Shown: in pieces, positions 34,092 to 41,343 of the stretch
How positions within the stretch are numbered: position 1 is the stretch's first letter
How the letters are laid out: each line of letters begins with the position of its first letter
The notes under the pieces: generated by a model
The model's database searches: none
What the model saw: only the letters and a program-made list of their open reading frames with translations
What the model was told of the DNA's origin: nothing
Translations under genes and position numbers: made by a program
From: an uncultured bacterium
GTDB taxonomy: Bacteria; Bacteroidota; Bacteroidia; Bacteroidales; Bacteroidaceae
Direction of reading: 5' to 3'
NCBI GenBank assembly: GCA_946546825.1
Contig: CAMNOK010000010.1
Coordinates: forward strand, 1 to 41,343
DNA: 41,343 nucleotides

Positions 34092-34577
34092 TTATGCATT
34101 AAACTTTCCCCTTATGGTTTGTCGGGCGCGGAAGATGTTGACTTTCACCTGTTCCTCGGTGATGTCCATGATGTTGGCAATCTCTTTGTAGGACTTCCCT
34201 TCGATGTCGCGAAGCTGGACACAGGAGCGTTGCTTCTCGGGCAGAGAGTCGATGATGCGTCGAACCTGTTCGAGCTGACTTCTTCTCACGGTATCCTCAA
34301 AGGGGTTGGCATGGTGGTCGGGACGCTCTACAGGAATCTCGTCCAACGACTCGTGGCGGTTTTCCATCAGTCGCAGGTGGTCGAGTGAGAGGTTGCGGCA
34401 TATCGTCATGCAGAAAGCCTCGATTGAATCGATGCTTTCCCAGCGCTCCCGTTGGTTCCAAACCTTCAGCAGCGTTTCCTGCACCATGTCTTCAGCGTCC
34501 TCGTGGTTCTGAACAATGCGCAGAGCCAGACGGTAGAGCCGATCTTTCAGTGGCAGGATGTCATGACGGAAGTTCAC
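34092..34577 (-). CDS. ECF (RpoE-like) sigma-70 family factor with GTG start (161 aa)
   Basis: Region 2: LKDRLYRLALRIVQNHEDAEDMVQETLLKVW, with the usual DAED-x-VQ-(E/D)-T core. Region 4: SLPEKQRSCVQLRDIEGKSYKEIANIMDITEEQVKVNIFRARQTI, a helix-turn-helix for -35 recognition. Length is normal for an ECF factor. The start codon is GTG: an in-frame TAA lies nine bases upstream and the next in-frame ATG is at residue 30, inside region 2. The gene begins 13 bp after argB and continues the topA-aroK-speA-argB run, so it is probably co-transcribed with metabolic genes. It is not next to a FecR or SusC gene, so it is probably not the regulator of the PUL. Confidence 0.92.
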   Translation of the reverse strand: MNFRHDILPLKDRLYRLALRIVQNHEDAEDMVQETLLKVWNQRERWESIDSIEAFCMTICRNLSLDHLRLMENRHESLDEIPVERPDHHANPFEDTVRRSQLEQVRRIIDSLPEKQRSCVQLRDIEGKSYKEIANIMDITEEQVKVNIFRARQTIRGKFNA

Positions 34578-34590
34578 CTTTCTTTATTGT

Positions 34591-35409
34591 TTAGTTCTTA
34601 ATAATCACCGTTCCATGCTGTCCGTCGATGGCGTCGGCACGAGTGATGACTACGCGGGCTACGCCTGCTTCCACGGCAGCGAGGGCGTTCTCTATTTTCG
34701 GCATCATGCCACCGGAGATGGTACCGTCGGCCACACACCTATTATATATATCGCGCGTGAGGAGGGGAATGACACTGTTGTCGTCATCGGGTTGGGCCAG
34801 CACCCCTGGCTTCTCGAAGGCGTAGATGAGAGTCACCTCGTAGTAGGGAGCCAGGGCCTTGGCGGTTTCTCCGGCCATGGTGTCGGCATTGGTGTTGAGG
34901 ATGAGGCCTTCACCGTTGTGGGTGAGGGGAGCTATGACGGGTGTGATGCCAATTTCCAGCAGCTGGGACAACCTGTTGCCGTTGGCATGATCAACGTCAC
35001 CGACAAAGCCGAAGTCAATCATTGCTTCCTGCGGTTCTTCACTGGTAGAACCGGTCGTTTTCAAGGCTACGGGCGGTCTCTTGTGGGAGCGTATGATGTC
35101 GGCATCGGCACCGGTGAGTCCGAGTGCATTGATGCCGTGAGCCTGCAGGCGAGCCACCAGGTTTTTGTTGACCAGGCCGCCATAGACCATGGTGACAACT
35201 TCCAGCATGTCGGCATCGGTGATGCGGCGGCCGTTCACCATCTGCGACTCGATGCCCAGTCTGGCAGCAGTCTTGGTGGCACGGCGGCCTCCGCCGTGCA
35301 CCAGTATCTTACGCCCTTCAATGGCAGAGAAGTCTTTCAGCAGTTGCGTGAGCTGTGCCTCGTCTTCCACGACGGCTCCGCCCACCTTGATGATGGTGAG
35401 GTGTTCCAT
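34591..35409 (-). CDS. argB: Acetylglutamate kinase
   Basis: An amino-acid-kinase-fold protein of 272 residues: IIKVGGAVVED at the N-terminus (Lys8 binds the phosphate), LVHGGGRRATKTAARLG (the glycine-rich substrate loop), LTGADADII, then LILNTNADTMAGETAKAL and the C-terminal ISGGMMPKIENALAAV. It phosphorylates N-acetylglutamate, the second step of arginine synthesis. Its ATG overlaps the speA stop (TAATG), so the two are translationally coupled: one makes arginine, the other consumes it for polyamines. Confidence 0.95.
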   Translation of the reverse strand: MEHLTIIKVGGAVVEDEAQLTQLLKDFSAIEGRKILVHGGGRRATKTAARLGIESQMVNGRRITDADMLEVVTMVYGGLVNKNLVARLQAHGINALGLTGADADIIRSHKRPPVALKTTGSTSEEPQEAMIDFGFVGDVDHANGNRLSQLLEIGITPVIAPLTHNGEGLILNTNADTMAGETAKALAPYYEVTLIYAFEKPGVLAQPDDDNSVIPLLTRDIYNRCVADGTISGGMMPKIENALAAVEAGVARVVITRADAIDGQHGTVIIKN

Positions 35410-37301
35410 TATTCCAAATAAGTATATCCGTAGAGTCCGTTGCGATAGTTGGAGAGAAACTCCTTTCCTTCCTCCAGGGTAATCTTGCCCTGCTTATAGC
35501 TCTTGTTCACCCAGATTTCCAGTTGGCGCACCAGCTTCTTCGGGTTGTACTGAACGTAGTCGAGGACCTCTTCCACGGTTTCGCCGTCTATAATCTGGTC
35601 GATATGATACTCGCCGTCCTTGACCGATATGTGTACGGCATTGGTGTCGCCAAAGAGGTTGTGCATGTCACCTAAGATTTCCTGGTAGGCCCCCACGAGG
35701 AACACGCCGAGGTAGTATTTCTCGTTTTTCTTCAGGGTGTGAACGGGCAACGAGTGGGAGTTGTTGCGGTTGGTCACGAAGTTGGTAATCTTACCATCGG
35801 AGTCACAAGTGATATCCTGGATGGTGGCATTGCGGGTGGGGCGCTCGTCGAGCCGCTGGATGGGCATGATGGGGAAGAGCTGGTCGATGGCCCAGGAGTC
35901 GGAGAGCGACTGGAACAGTGAGAAGTTGCAGAAATATTTGTCGGCCAACAGCTTGTCGATGTTCATCAGTTCCTCGGGGATGTGTTTCAGGCTCTTGGTG
36001 AGGATGTTGATTTCGTGGCATACGCTCCAGTACATGGCCTCAATCTCTGCGCGTGTCTTGAGATCTACGATGCCGTGAGAGAAGAGGTCGAGCACCTCGT
36101 CGCGAATCTGTTCGGCGTCGTGCCAGTCTTCGAGTACGTTGCGCGGGGATAGGTTATCCCATATCTCGTAGAGGTCTTTCACCAATTGGTGGCTGTTCTC
36201 GTCGGGTTCAAACTCTTCCGGCATCTCGGGCAGCGAGGCTGTTTCCAGTACGTCGATGACGAGCACTGAGTGGTGGGCGGCCAGTGAGCGTCCGCTCTCC
36301 GTGATGAGGTTGGGGTGGGGCAGTTCGTTCTTGTTGGCGGCATCGACAAAGGTGTAGATGCAGTCGTTGACATATTCCTGGATGCTGTAGTTCACGGAGC
36401 TCTCGCTTGACGACGACCGTGTGCCGTCATAATCGACCCCCAGTCCGCCGCCGCAGTCCACGAAATCTACGTTGTATCCTAACTTGTGGAGCTGGATATA
36501 GAACTGTGCTGCTTCGCGCAGGGCTGTCTGGATGCGTCGAATCTTGGTAATCTGGCTGCCGATGTGGAAATGGATGAGGCGCAACGAGTCGTGCAGTCCT
36601 TTCTCGTCGAGCACCTGCAGGGCGCGGAGCAGTTCCGAACTGGTCAGCCCGAACTTCGAGGCATCGCCGCCGCTCTCCTCCCATTTGCCGGAGCCTGAGG
36701 ATGCCAGTTTGATGCGGATGCCGATGTTGGGTTTGACATTCAGTTTCTTCGCCACCTTGGCAATGATGTCCAGCTCGTTCATCTTCTCTACGACGATGAA
36801 GATCTGCTTACCCATCTTCTGGGCGAGCAGGGCCAGTTCTATATAGCTCTGGTCCTTGTAGCCGTTGCAGACGATGATGGAGTCGCTCTGGCACTGCATG
36901 GCGATGACGGCATGCAGTTCGGGCTTTGAGCCAGCTTCCAGTCCGAGGTTGAACTTCTTGCCGTGGGAGATGATTTCCTCTACGACGGGTTGCATCTGGT
37001 TTACCTTGATGGGATAGACCACATAGTTTTCTCCCTTGTAGTCATACTCCTTGCTGGCTTTCTTGAAGCAGCTCCACGTCTTCTCGATGCGGTTGTCCAG
37101 GATGTCGGGGAAGCGCAGCAGCACTGGCGACGACATGTCGCGCAGGGCCAGTTCGTCCATCACTTCGCGCAGGTCTATCTGTGTATTGTCCTTGCAGGGT
37201 GTGACATAGATGTTGCCTTTCTCGTTGATGTCGAAGTAGGAGGTACCCCATCCGTTGATGTTGTAGAGTTCCTTTGAGTCCTCAATAGTCCATTTCTTCA
37301 T
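35409..37301 (-). CDS. speA: Biosynthetic arginine decarboxylase
   Basis: A 630-residue PLP enzyme of the fold-III decarboxylase family, the normal length for SpeA. Lys99 in YPIKVNQ forms the Schiff base with PLP. GLEAGSKPELHAV, LIHFHIGSQI (the PLP-phosphate region) and FVDCGGGLGVDYDG follow, with ITESGRSLAAHH in the barrel and a C-terminal region typical of the plant/bacterial ADC type. It converts arginine to agmatine, the first step towards putrescine and spermidine. It is in the cytoplasm (no signal peptide). It starts just after aroK and its stop overlaps the argB start. Confidence 0.96.
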   Translation of the reverse strand: MKKWTIEDSKELYNINGWGTSYFDINEKGNIYVTPCKDNTQIDLREVMDELALRDMSSPVLLRFPDILDNRIEKTWSCFKKASKEYDYKGENYVVYPIKVNQMQPVVEEIISHGKKFNLGLEAGSKPELHAVIAMQCQSDSIIVCNGYKDQSYIELALLAQKMGKQIFIVVEKMNELDIIAKVAKKLNVKPNIGIRIKLASSGSGKWEESGGDASKFGLTSSELLRALQVLDEKGLHDSLRLIHFHIGSQITKIRRIQTALREAAQFYIQLHKLGYNVDFVDCGGGLGVDYDGTRSSSSESSVNYSIQEYVNDCIYTFVDAANKNELPHPNLITESGRSLAAHHSVLVIDVLETASLPEMPEEFEPDENSHQLVKDLYEIWDNLSPRNVLEDWHDAEQIRDEVLDLFSHGIVDLKTRAEIEAMYWSVCHEINILTKSLKHIPEELMNIDKLLADKYFCNFSLFQSLSDSWAIDQLFPIMPIQRLDERPTRNATIQDITCDSDGKITNFVTNRNNSHSLPVHTLKKNEKYYLGVFLVGAYQEILGDMHNLFGDTNAVHISVKDGEYHIDQIIDGETVEEVLDYVQYNPKKLVRQLEIWVNKSYKQGKITLEEGKEFLSNYRNGLYGYTYLE

Positions 37302-37303
37302 AT

Positions 37304-37843
37304 TTACCCATTCTTCTTGATGTTCAGTGCTTTTAGGATTTCGTCCACCGTGATAGAGATTTTTTCGAAGTTGTCCATCAGGTTGACGTCGATGATGTGG
37401 CGCGCCTTCTCGTAGAAGGGCCTGCGCTGTTCCAGTTGTTCGCGGATGAAGACCTGAACCTCCTCGGGGCTCTTGTTCAGCAGGAGCGGCCTGACGCCTT
37501 TGCCCATGCGCAGGTGTTCGTAGAGCACTTCCGGCGAGGCTTTCAGATAGATGGTCTCCGCTTGTTGGTTCATGTAGTCCATGTTGTCGAAGAAGCAGGG
37601 TGTGCCGCCACCACAGGAGATGATGACGTTTTCAAACTCCGCCACTTCGTGCAGCATGTTATATTCAATCTGTCGGAAGCCCTCCTCACCGCGCTCATCG
37701 AAGATTTGTTTGACGGTCATGCGTCTGCGCGTCTCGATATACCAGTCGAGGTCGTAGAAGAAGAGCCCGAGTTCTTTGGCGAGTTCGCGACCTACGGTGG
37801 TCTTGCCAGCTCCCATGTAGCCGATGAGGATGATTCTGGTCAT
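37304..37843 (-). CDS. aroK: Shikimate kinase
   Basis: A 179-residue P-loop kinase: GYMGAGKT (residues 8-15, Walker A), the shikimate-binding DLD (31-33), an Arg in EEGFRQIE, the GGGTP loop, and the LID segment with GVRPLL. It phosphorylates shikimate in aromatic amino acid synthesis. The gene starts 11 bp after topA and ends 2 bp before the speA start codon, within a tightly packed operon. Confidence 0.95.
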   Translation of the reverse strand: MTRIILIGYMGAGKTTVGRELAKELGLFFYDLDWYIETRRRMTVKQIFDERGEEGFRQIEYNMLHEVAEFENVIISCGGGTPCFFDNMDYMNQQAETIYLKASPEVLYEHLRMGKGVRPLLLNKSPEEVQVFIREQLEQRRPFYEKARHIIDVNLMDNFEKISITVDEILKALNIKKNG

Positions 37844-37854
37844 GGCTGCCTATT

Positions 37855-40182
37855 TCATTTTTTTGCTTTCTGGATGATGGCCATGCACTCGTCGTAGGTC
37901 AGTTCTGCAGCCTTGGCATGCAGGGCCTTCGGCAAGCGGTAGTTCTTTCCGTCGTAGGCGACGTAGGGACCATAGCGGCCGTTGAGCACCTCCAGCAGGG
38001 GGTCTTCCGCGAAGGTCTTCAGGTGGCGTTTCTCTTCCTCCTGGCGTTTCTCGTTGATGAGGTTGATGGCGGTCTCCAGTGTGACGGTCAGCGGGTCTTC
38101 GCTCTTCGGCAGAGAAACATATTTTTTCTTGTGGAGGATGTAGGGACCGAAGCGTCCGGTGCCGATGCTGACCTCACTGCCTTCAAAGTCGCCCAGCGTT
38201 CGTGGCAGGCGGAACAGCTCCAGGGCCTCTTCCAGGGTGATGGTCTCCATACTCTTGTCGGAGGGCATCTGGGCGAAGCGTGGTTTTTCTTTGTCGTCGG
38301 CAGCGCCAATCTGTACGATGGGGCCAAAGCGTCCGATCTTCACATAGACGGGTCGGCCGGTGCCGGGCTCCTTGCCCAGTTCGCGCTCGCCGGTCTTGTG
38401 CTCGGAACGGGCGTTCATCACCTTGGTGACGGTGGGTTCAAACTTCTTGTCGAAGGAGAGCATCATCTTCTCCCACTGTTCCTTGCCTTCTGCTATGCGG
38501 TCAAACTCTTCCTCCACCTTAGCGGTGAAGTTGTAGTCCATGATGTCGGGGAAGCTCTGCATGAGGAAGTCGTTCACCACGATGCCGGTATCTGTGGGCA
38601 GCAGCTTGCCTTTCTCGGAGCCAGCCAGCTCTTTCTTCTGCTTGGTGGCCAGCTTGTTGCCTTTCAGAGTATCTACGGTGATGAGGCGCTCCTCGCCCTT
38701 CTTGTCACCCTTGTGCACATATTCGCGCTGCTGAATGGTGGAGATGGTGGGAGCGTAGGTTGACGGGCGGCCGATGCCCAGTTCTTCCAGTTTGTGTACG
38801 AGACTGGCCTCGGTGTAGCGCATGGGGCCTTGACTGTAGCGCTCGGTGGAGGTGACCTCCTGGCGGTCCAGGCTCTGTCCTTCCTTCAGGGGTGGCAGGG
38901 TGTGGGCGATGTCCTCGTTGAGGAGCTCGTCTTCATCGGTCGATTCGCGATATACTTTCAAGAAACCGTCGAAGGTGATGACTTCGCCTTGGGCAATGAA
39001 TTTCGCTGTCAGGGGAGCACTCTTGGCTGCCCGGGGCGTGATGATAATCTCTGCCGTGGTCTTCTCTATCTCGGCGTCGGCCATCTGCGAGGCGATGGTG
39101 CGCTTCCAGATGAGGTCGTAGAGACGCTTGTCCTGCGAGTTGCCTTCAATGGAGCTGTCGTTCATGTAGGTAGGACGGATGGCCTCGTGGGCCTCCTGGG
39201 CGCCCTTCGAACTGGTGTGGAAGGTGCGCGGATGACTGTAGTTGTCTCCGTAGAGCTTGCTGATTTCCTCCTTGCTGGCTCCGATGCAGAGCTTGGAGAG
39301 GTTCACGCTGTCGGTACGCATGTAGGTGATGCGTCCGCTTTCATACAGTCGCTGGGCAACCATCATGGTCTGCGACACGGTGAAGCCCAGTTTGCGGGCG
39401 GCCTCCTGCTGCAGGGTAGAGGTGGTGAAGGGCGGTGCCGGTGTGCGCTTGAGCGGCTTGCGACTGACGGAAGCCACGGTGAAGTCGGCATCCTGGCATT
39501 GCTGCAGGAAGGCCAGAGACTCTTCGTGGGTCTTGAAGCGGGCGTCCAGCTCGGCCTTCACCTCTGCGGTGGTGCCGTCGGCATTGGGCAGGGTGAAGAT
39601 GGCGTTCACGCGGAAGTAGGGCTCACTCTTGAAGTCTTGTATCTCGCGCTCGCGTTCTACGATGAGTCTCACGGCGACACTCTGCACGCGACCGGCTGAG
39701 AGGGCAGGCTTCACTTTGCGCCACAACACGGGCGACAGCTTGAAACCTACCAGGCGGTCCAGCACGCGGCGCGCCTGCTGTGCGTTCACCAGGTTCATGT
39801 CCAGGCGGCGCGGATGCTCGATGGCTTCCAGGATGGCGGGCTTGGTAATCTCGTGGAAGACGATACGGTTGGTCTTCTTCTCGTCCAGTCCGAGCACCTC
39901 ACACAGGTGCCAGGAGATGGCTTCTCCCTCGCGGTCTTCATCGGATGCCAGCCAAACCTTCTTGGCTTTCCGGGCATTCTGTCGCAGGTCGCTCACCAAC
40001 TTGGCCTTCTCGGCGGGAATCTCGTAGTGGGGAGTCAGTTTCTCTTCGTCTATACTGAGTTCTTTTTTCTTGAGATCGCGAATGTGTCCATAGCTGGACA
40101 TTACCTTAAAGTCTTTTCCTAAGAATTTCTCGATCGTCTTGGCTTTCGCAGGACTCTCGACAATCACTAAATTTTCTTGCAT
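37855..40182 (-). CDS. topA: DNA topoisomerase I (type IA)
   Basis: A 775-residue protein with the TOPRIM start LVIVESPAKAKTIEKFLG, the acidic DEDREGEAI motif (metal-binding), ALSAGRVQSVAVRLI, and the active-site tyrosine Tyr287 in ITYMRTDSVNLS. The Arg-Pro motif GIGRPSTYAP is also present. The C-terminal part has repeated TOPRIM-linked C-terminal domains with the pattern RFGPYI / RYGPYVAY, and no four-cysteine zinc fingers, as in other Bacteroidetes TopA proteins. It relaxes negatively supercoiled DNA. It is the first gene of the topA-aroK-speA-argB run. Confidence 0.97.
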   Translation of the reverse strand: MQENLVIVESPAKAKTIEKFLGKDFKVMSSYGHIRDLKKKELSIDEEKLTPHYEIPAEKAKLVSDLRQNARKAKKVWLASDEDREGEAISWHLCEVLGLDEKKTNRIVFHEITKPAILEAIEHPRRLDMNLVNAQQARRVLDRLVGFKLSPVLWRKVKPALSAGRVQSVAVRLIVEREREIQDFKSEPYFRVNAIFTLPNADGTTAEVKAELDARFKTHEESLAFLQQCQDADFTVASVSRKPLKRTPAPPFTTSTLQQEAARKLGFTVSQTMMVAQRLYESGRITYMRTDSVNLSKLCIGASKEEISKLYGDNYSHPRTFHTSSKGAQEAHEAIRPTYMNDSSIEGNSQDKRLYDLIWKRTIASQMADAEIEKTTAEIIITPRAAKSAPLTAKFIAQGEVITFDGFLKVYRESTDEDELLNEDIAHTLPPLKEGQSLDRQEVTSTERYSQGPMRYTEASLVHKLEELGIGRPSTYAPTISTIQQREYVHKGDKKGEERLITVDTLKGNKLATKQKKELAGSEKGKLLPTDTGIVVNDFLMQSFPDIMDYNFTAKVEEEFDRIAEGKEQWEKMMLSFDKKFEPTVTKVMNARSEHKTGERELGKEPGTGRPVYVKIGRFGPIVQIGAADDKEKPRFAQMPSDKSMETITLEEALELFRLPRTLGDFEGSEVSIGTGRFGPYILHKKKYVSLPKSEDPLTVTLETAINLINEKRQEEEKRHLKTFAEDPLLEVLNGRYGPYVAYDGKNYRLPKALHAKAAELTYDECMAIIQKAKK

Positions 40183-40208
40183 AGTTTGCGTTACTTATAT
40201 TTAGGGCG

Positions 40209-40216
40209 CAAAAGTA
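40209..40216 (-). promoter_or_regulatory. Candidate -7 box for topA
   Basis: TACTTTTG on the minus strand matches TAnnTTTG 26 bp upstream of the topA start. No TTTG lies 19-21 bp further upstream. Confidence 0.45.
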
Positions 40217-40290
40217 GTGAAAACTTTTGCTTACACCTTATTATATAAGCAACTTTTTTGTTTTTTTAAGGATTTCGGGAGAACGACTCT

Positions 40291-40809
40291 CTACTTCTCC
40301 TGCAGGAAGCGGGCCAGTCCTTGACGCACGGAGGTCAGTCCGAAGTCTTCCAACCGGATGTCTTCCGGCTTGAGCCACTGTGCATCCTTAGCGTCGTCCA
40401 TGGCATGGACGTGTGCGGTGTCTTCCACCTCGCAACGGAAAAACTGGTCCATGGTGGGAATCGTCATGCCGCTATACAGGTAGCGGTTGGGAACGGTAAA
40501 GAGATAGTCGGCCCGCGTCACCTTCAGTCCCGTTTCTTCCATCACCTCACGGCATACGCCTTCCTCAGCGGTCTCGCCGATATCGCAAAAGCCTCCGGGC
40601 AGGTCGAGGGTGTCTTTGGCGGGGTTTTTCTTGCGCCTCACCACCAGCAGCTCTCCCTGTGGGTTGGTGATGAGGGCCACAGTGGCCGAGCTGGGGTTTA
40701 GATAATAGGTAAAACCGCAGGCGTCGCAATGTTTGCTTTTCTCGTTGTGTTCCGTAAACCGGTCGCTGCCGCAGACGGGGCAGAATCGGAAGATGTCTAA
40801 TACATGCAT
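40291..40809 (-). CDS. Zinc-ribbon NUDIX hydrolase (172 aa)
   Basis: The N-terminal zinc ribbon has Cys10, Cys13, Cys28 and Cys31 (CPVCG and CDACG). The NUDIX box runs from Gly73 to Leu95 and fits G-x5-E-x7-REV-x-EETGL, with the metal-binding Glu residues in place. The combination of ribbon and NUDIX box recalls NudC-type pyrophosphatases, but the protein is shorter than NudC, lacking its N-terminal domain, so the substrate (NADH, ADP-ribose or another nucleoside diphosphate derivative) is open. The start was placed at the ATG at 40809, since an upstream extension would be Ser/Arg-rich sequence inside the HU-like gene. It begins 16 bp after the HU-like gene. Confidence 0.9.
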   Translation of the reverse strand: MHVLDIFRFCPVCGSDRFTEHNEKSKHCDACGFTYYLNPSSATVALITNPQGELLVVRRKKNPAKDTLDLPGGFCDIGETAEEGVCREVMEETGLKVTRADYLFTVPNRYLYSGMTIPTMDQFFRCEVEDTAHVHAMDDAKDAQWLKPEDIRLEDFGLTSVRQGLARFLQEK

Positions 40810-40825
40810 GATGAATGTTCTGCTA

Positions 40826-41233
40826 TTATTTCTTCCACCTGATGACGGTGTTCTTGGAGAGGGGTGAGGAGAGCTTGCGTGTCTGACTGTCGCGCTCACT
40901 GGCGGGCAGGAAGTTGCAGCGGACGCCCTTGATGTGTTTCTTGATGTTGAACTCGTCCTGGGAGCTGACGCCCTGGCTTTCTGCCACCAGACGGAAACGC
41001 CCAAAGCCGTCGAGCACCACGGTCTTTCCCGCCTGCAGTTCGTGGGTCATGGTCTCCACCAGTTCGCTGATCAGTCCCAACACCTCACCATGCTTGAAGG
41101 TGCTGTTTTCCTCTATTCTCTTTGCGATGTCGTTTGAGTGTACCTCACCGGTCGGAACAGTCTGTGCAAACCACTTTCCGCCGCGAAATTCATCCTTGAA
41201 CTTACTCTGTCTGAGCTTGATAAATACTGCCAT
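40826..41233 (-). CDS. HU-like DNA-binding protein (135 aa)
   Basis: Extended HU-type protein of the same subgroup as the one at 322-771. It has a GGKWFAQTVPTGEVH strand pair, helices with FKHGEVLGLISELVETMTHEL, and VVLDGFGRFRL (about residues 73-83), the conserved GFGRF arm base. A C-terminal basic tail (TRKLSSPLSKNTVIRWKK) suggests additional DNA contact. It is the first gene before the NUDIX gene, from which it is separated by 16 bp, and has a promoter-like element at 41285-41316. Its target and regulon are unknown. Confidence 0.88.
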   Translation of the reverse strand: MAVFIKLRQSKFKDEFRGGKWFAQTVPTGEVHSNDIAKRIEENSTFKHGEVLGLISELVETMTHELQAGKTVVLDGFGRFRLVAESQGVSSQDEFNIKKHIKGVRCNFLPASERDSQTRKLSSPLSKNTVIRWKK

Positions 41234-41284
41234 GATTCTTGATGTTTGAGATTTTATAAAGTGATAGAAATGCTTTTATGCCTG

Positions 41285-41316
41285 CAAAGATAGGATTTTA
41301 TCATGTAATAAGCAAG
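41285..41316 (-). promoter_or_regulatory. Bacteroidetes-type promoter for the right HU-like gene
   Basis: On the minus strand CTTG (41316-41313) is followed after 20 bp by TATCTTTG (41292-41285). This is one mismatch from TTTG-N19-21-TAnnTTTG. It would give a leader of about 45 nt. Confidence 0.6.
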
Positions 41317-41343
41317 CTTTTGTCTTGCAAAATAAATTATATT

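Noticed and set aside
34092..34577. ECF sigma factor as regulator of the PUL
   Set aside because: It is in the opposite direction, coupled to argB, and paired with a small membrane protein, not with a FecR-like anti-sigma and a SusC carrying a signalling domain.
37918..39699. Plus-strand frames of 281 and 301 codons opposite topA
   Set aside because: Antisense to the highly conserved topoisomerase; composition is Gly/Val/Leu-rich without motifs.
1..41343. CRISPR array, tRNA, rRNA or riboswitch
   Set aside because: No regularly spaced repeats apart from the three 22-bp units at the edge, no cloverleaf or rRNA-like stretch, and no recognisable riboswitch upstream of ribF or other metabolic genes.

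Overview
The window looks like a chromosomal segment of a Bacteroidales bacterium, most likely Prevotellaceae (Prevotella/Segatella type). The signs are two SusC/SusD pairs, lipoproteins with short lipobox signals, promoter boxes of the Bacteroidetes type (TAnnTTTG, sometimes with TTTG about 20 bp upstream), C-terminal tails ending in a G-(V/I)-Y-(F/I)-VNGKK-type motif, and a topA-aroK-speA-argB-ECF sigma run. The assignment rests on reading the sequence only; no database search was possible.

Region 1 (1-1780) is a small minus-strand accessory cluster. It holds an unrecognised 121-residue protein with a faint RteC-like C-terminus, an M15-type zinc peptidase without a signal peptide, an HU-like DNA-binding protein with its own near-consensus promoter, and a 37-residue single-helix protein of the 'smalltalk' type, closed by a strong terminator. 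At the extreme left edge are three 22-bp tandem direct repeats that resemble the multi-repeat end of an IS21-type element lying mostly outside the window.

Region 2 (1978-33460) is a polysaccharide utilisation locus (PUL) on the plus strand. A 1339-residue secreted multimodular protein comes first, with its own promoter box. A long operon (6241-23551) follows: a FAS1 lipoprotein with four FAS1 units, SusC1, SusD1, two more FAS1 lipoproteins, SusC2 and SusD2, with gaps of 1-20 bp throughout. A terminator-like hairpin separates SusD2 from a secreted enzyme carrying two complete GH43 modules. That enzyme's stop codon overlaps the start of a HAD phosphatase gene, followed by ribF and a CPBP membrane protease, so PUL and housekeeping genes are fused into one apparent unit. 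After another terminator comes a secreted GH128-like multimodular glycosidase with its own promoter box. No PUL regulator (hybrid two-component system, SusR-like, or ECF/FecR pair) is visible inside the locus. The enzyme set (two GH43 modules, a GH128-like enzyme, a possible alpha/alpha-toroid enzyme) points to a beta-1,3-linked glycan backbone with arabinose, xylose or galactose decorations. That substrate is inference.

Region 3 (33518-41233) is a minus-strand housekeeping block: an HU-like protein and a NUDIX hydrolase at the right, then topA, aroK, speA, argB, an ECF sigma factor with a GTG start, and a small single-pass membrane protein that is probably its partner. The speA and argB genes overlap at TAATG.

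The most notable system is the two-transporter PUL built around three FAS1 lipoproteins, which occupy the positions where surface glycan-binding proteins normally sit. No intergenic stretch longer than 300 bases occurs.
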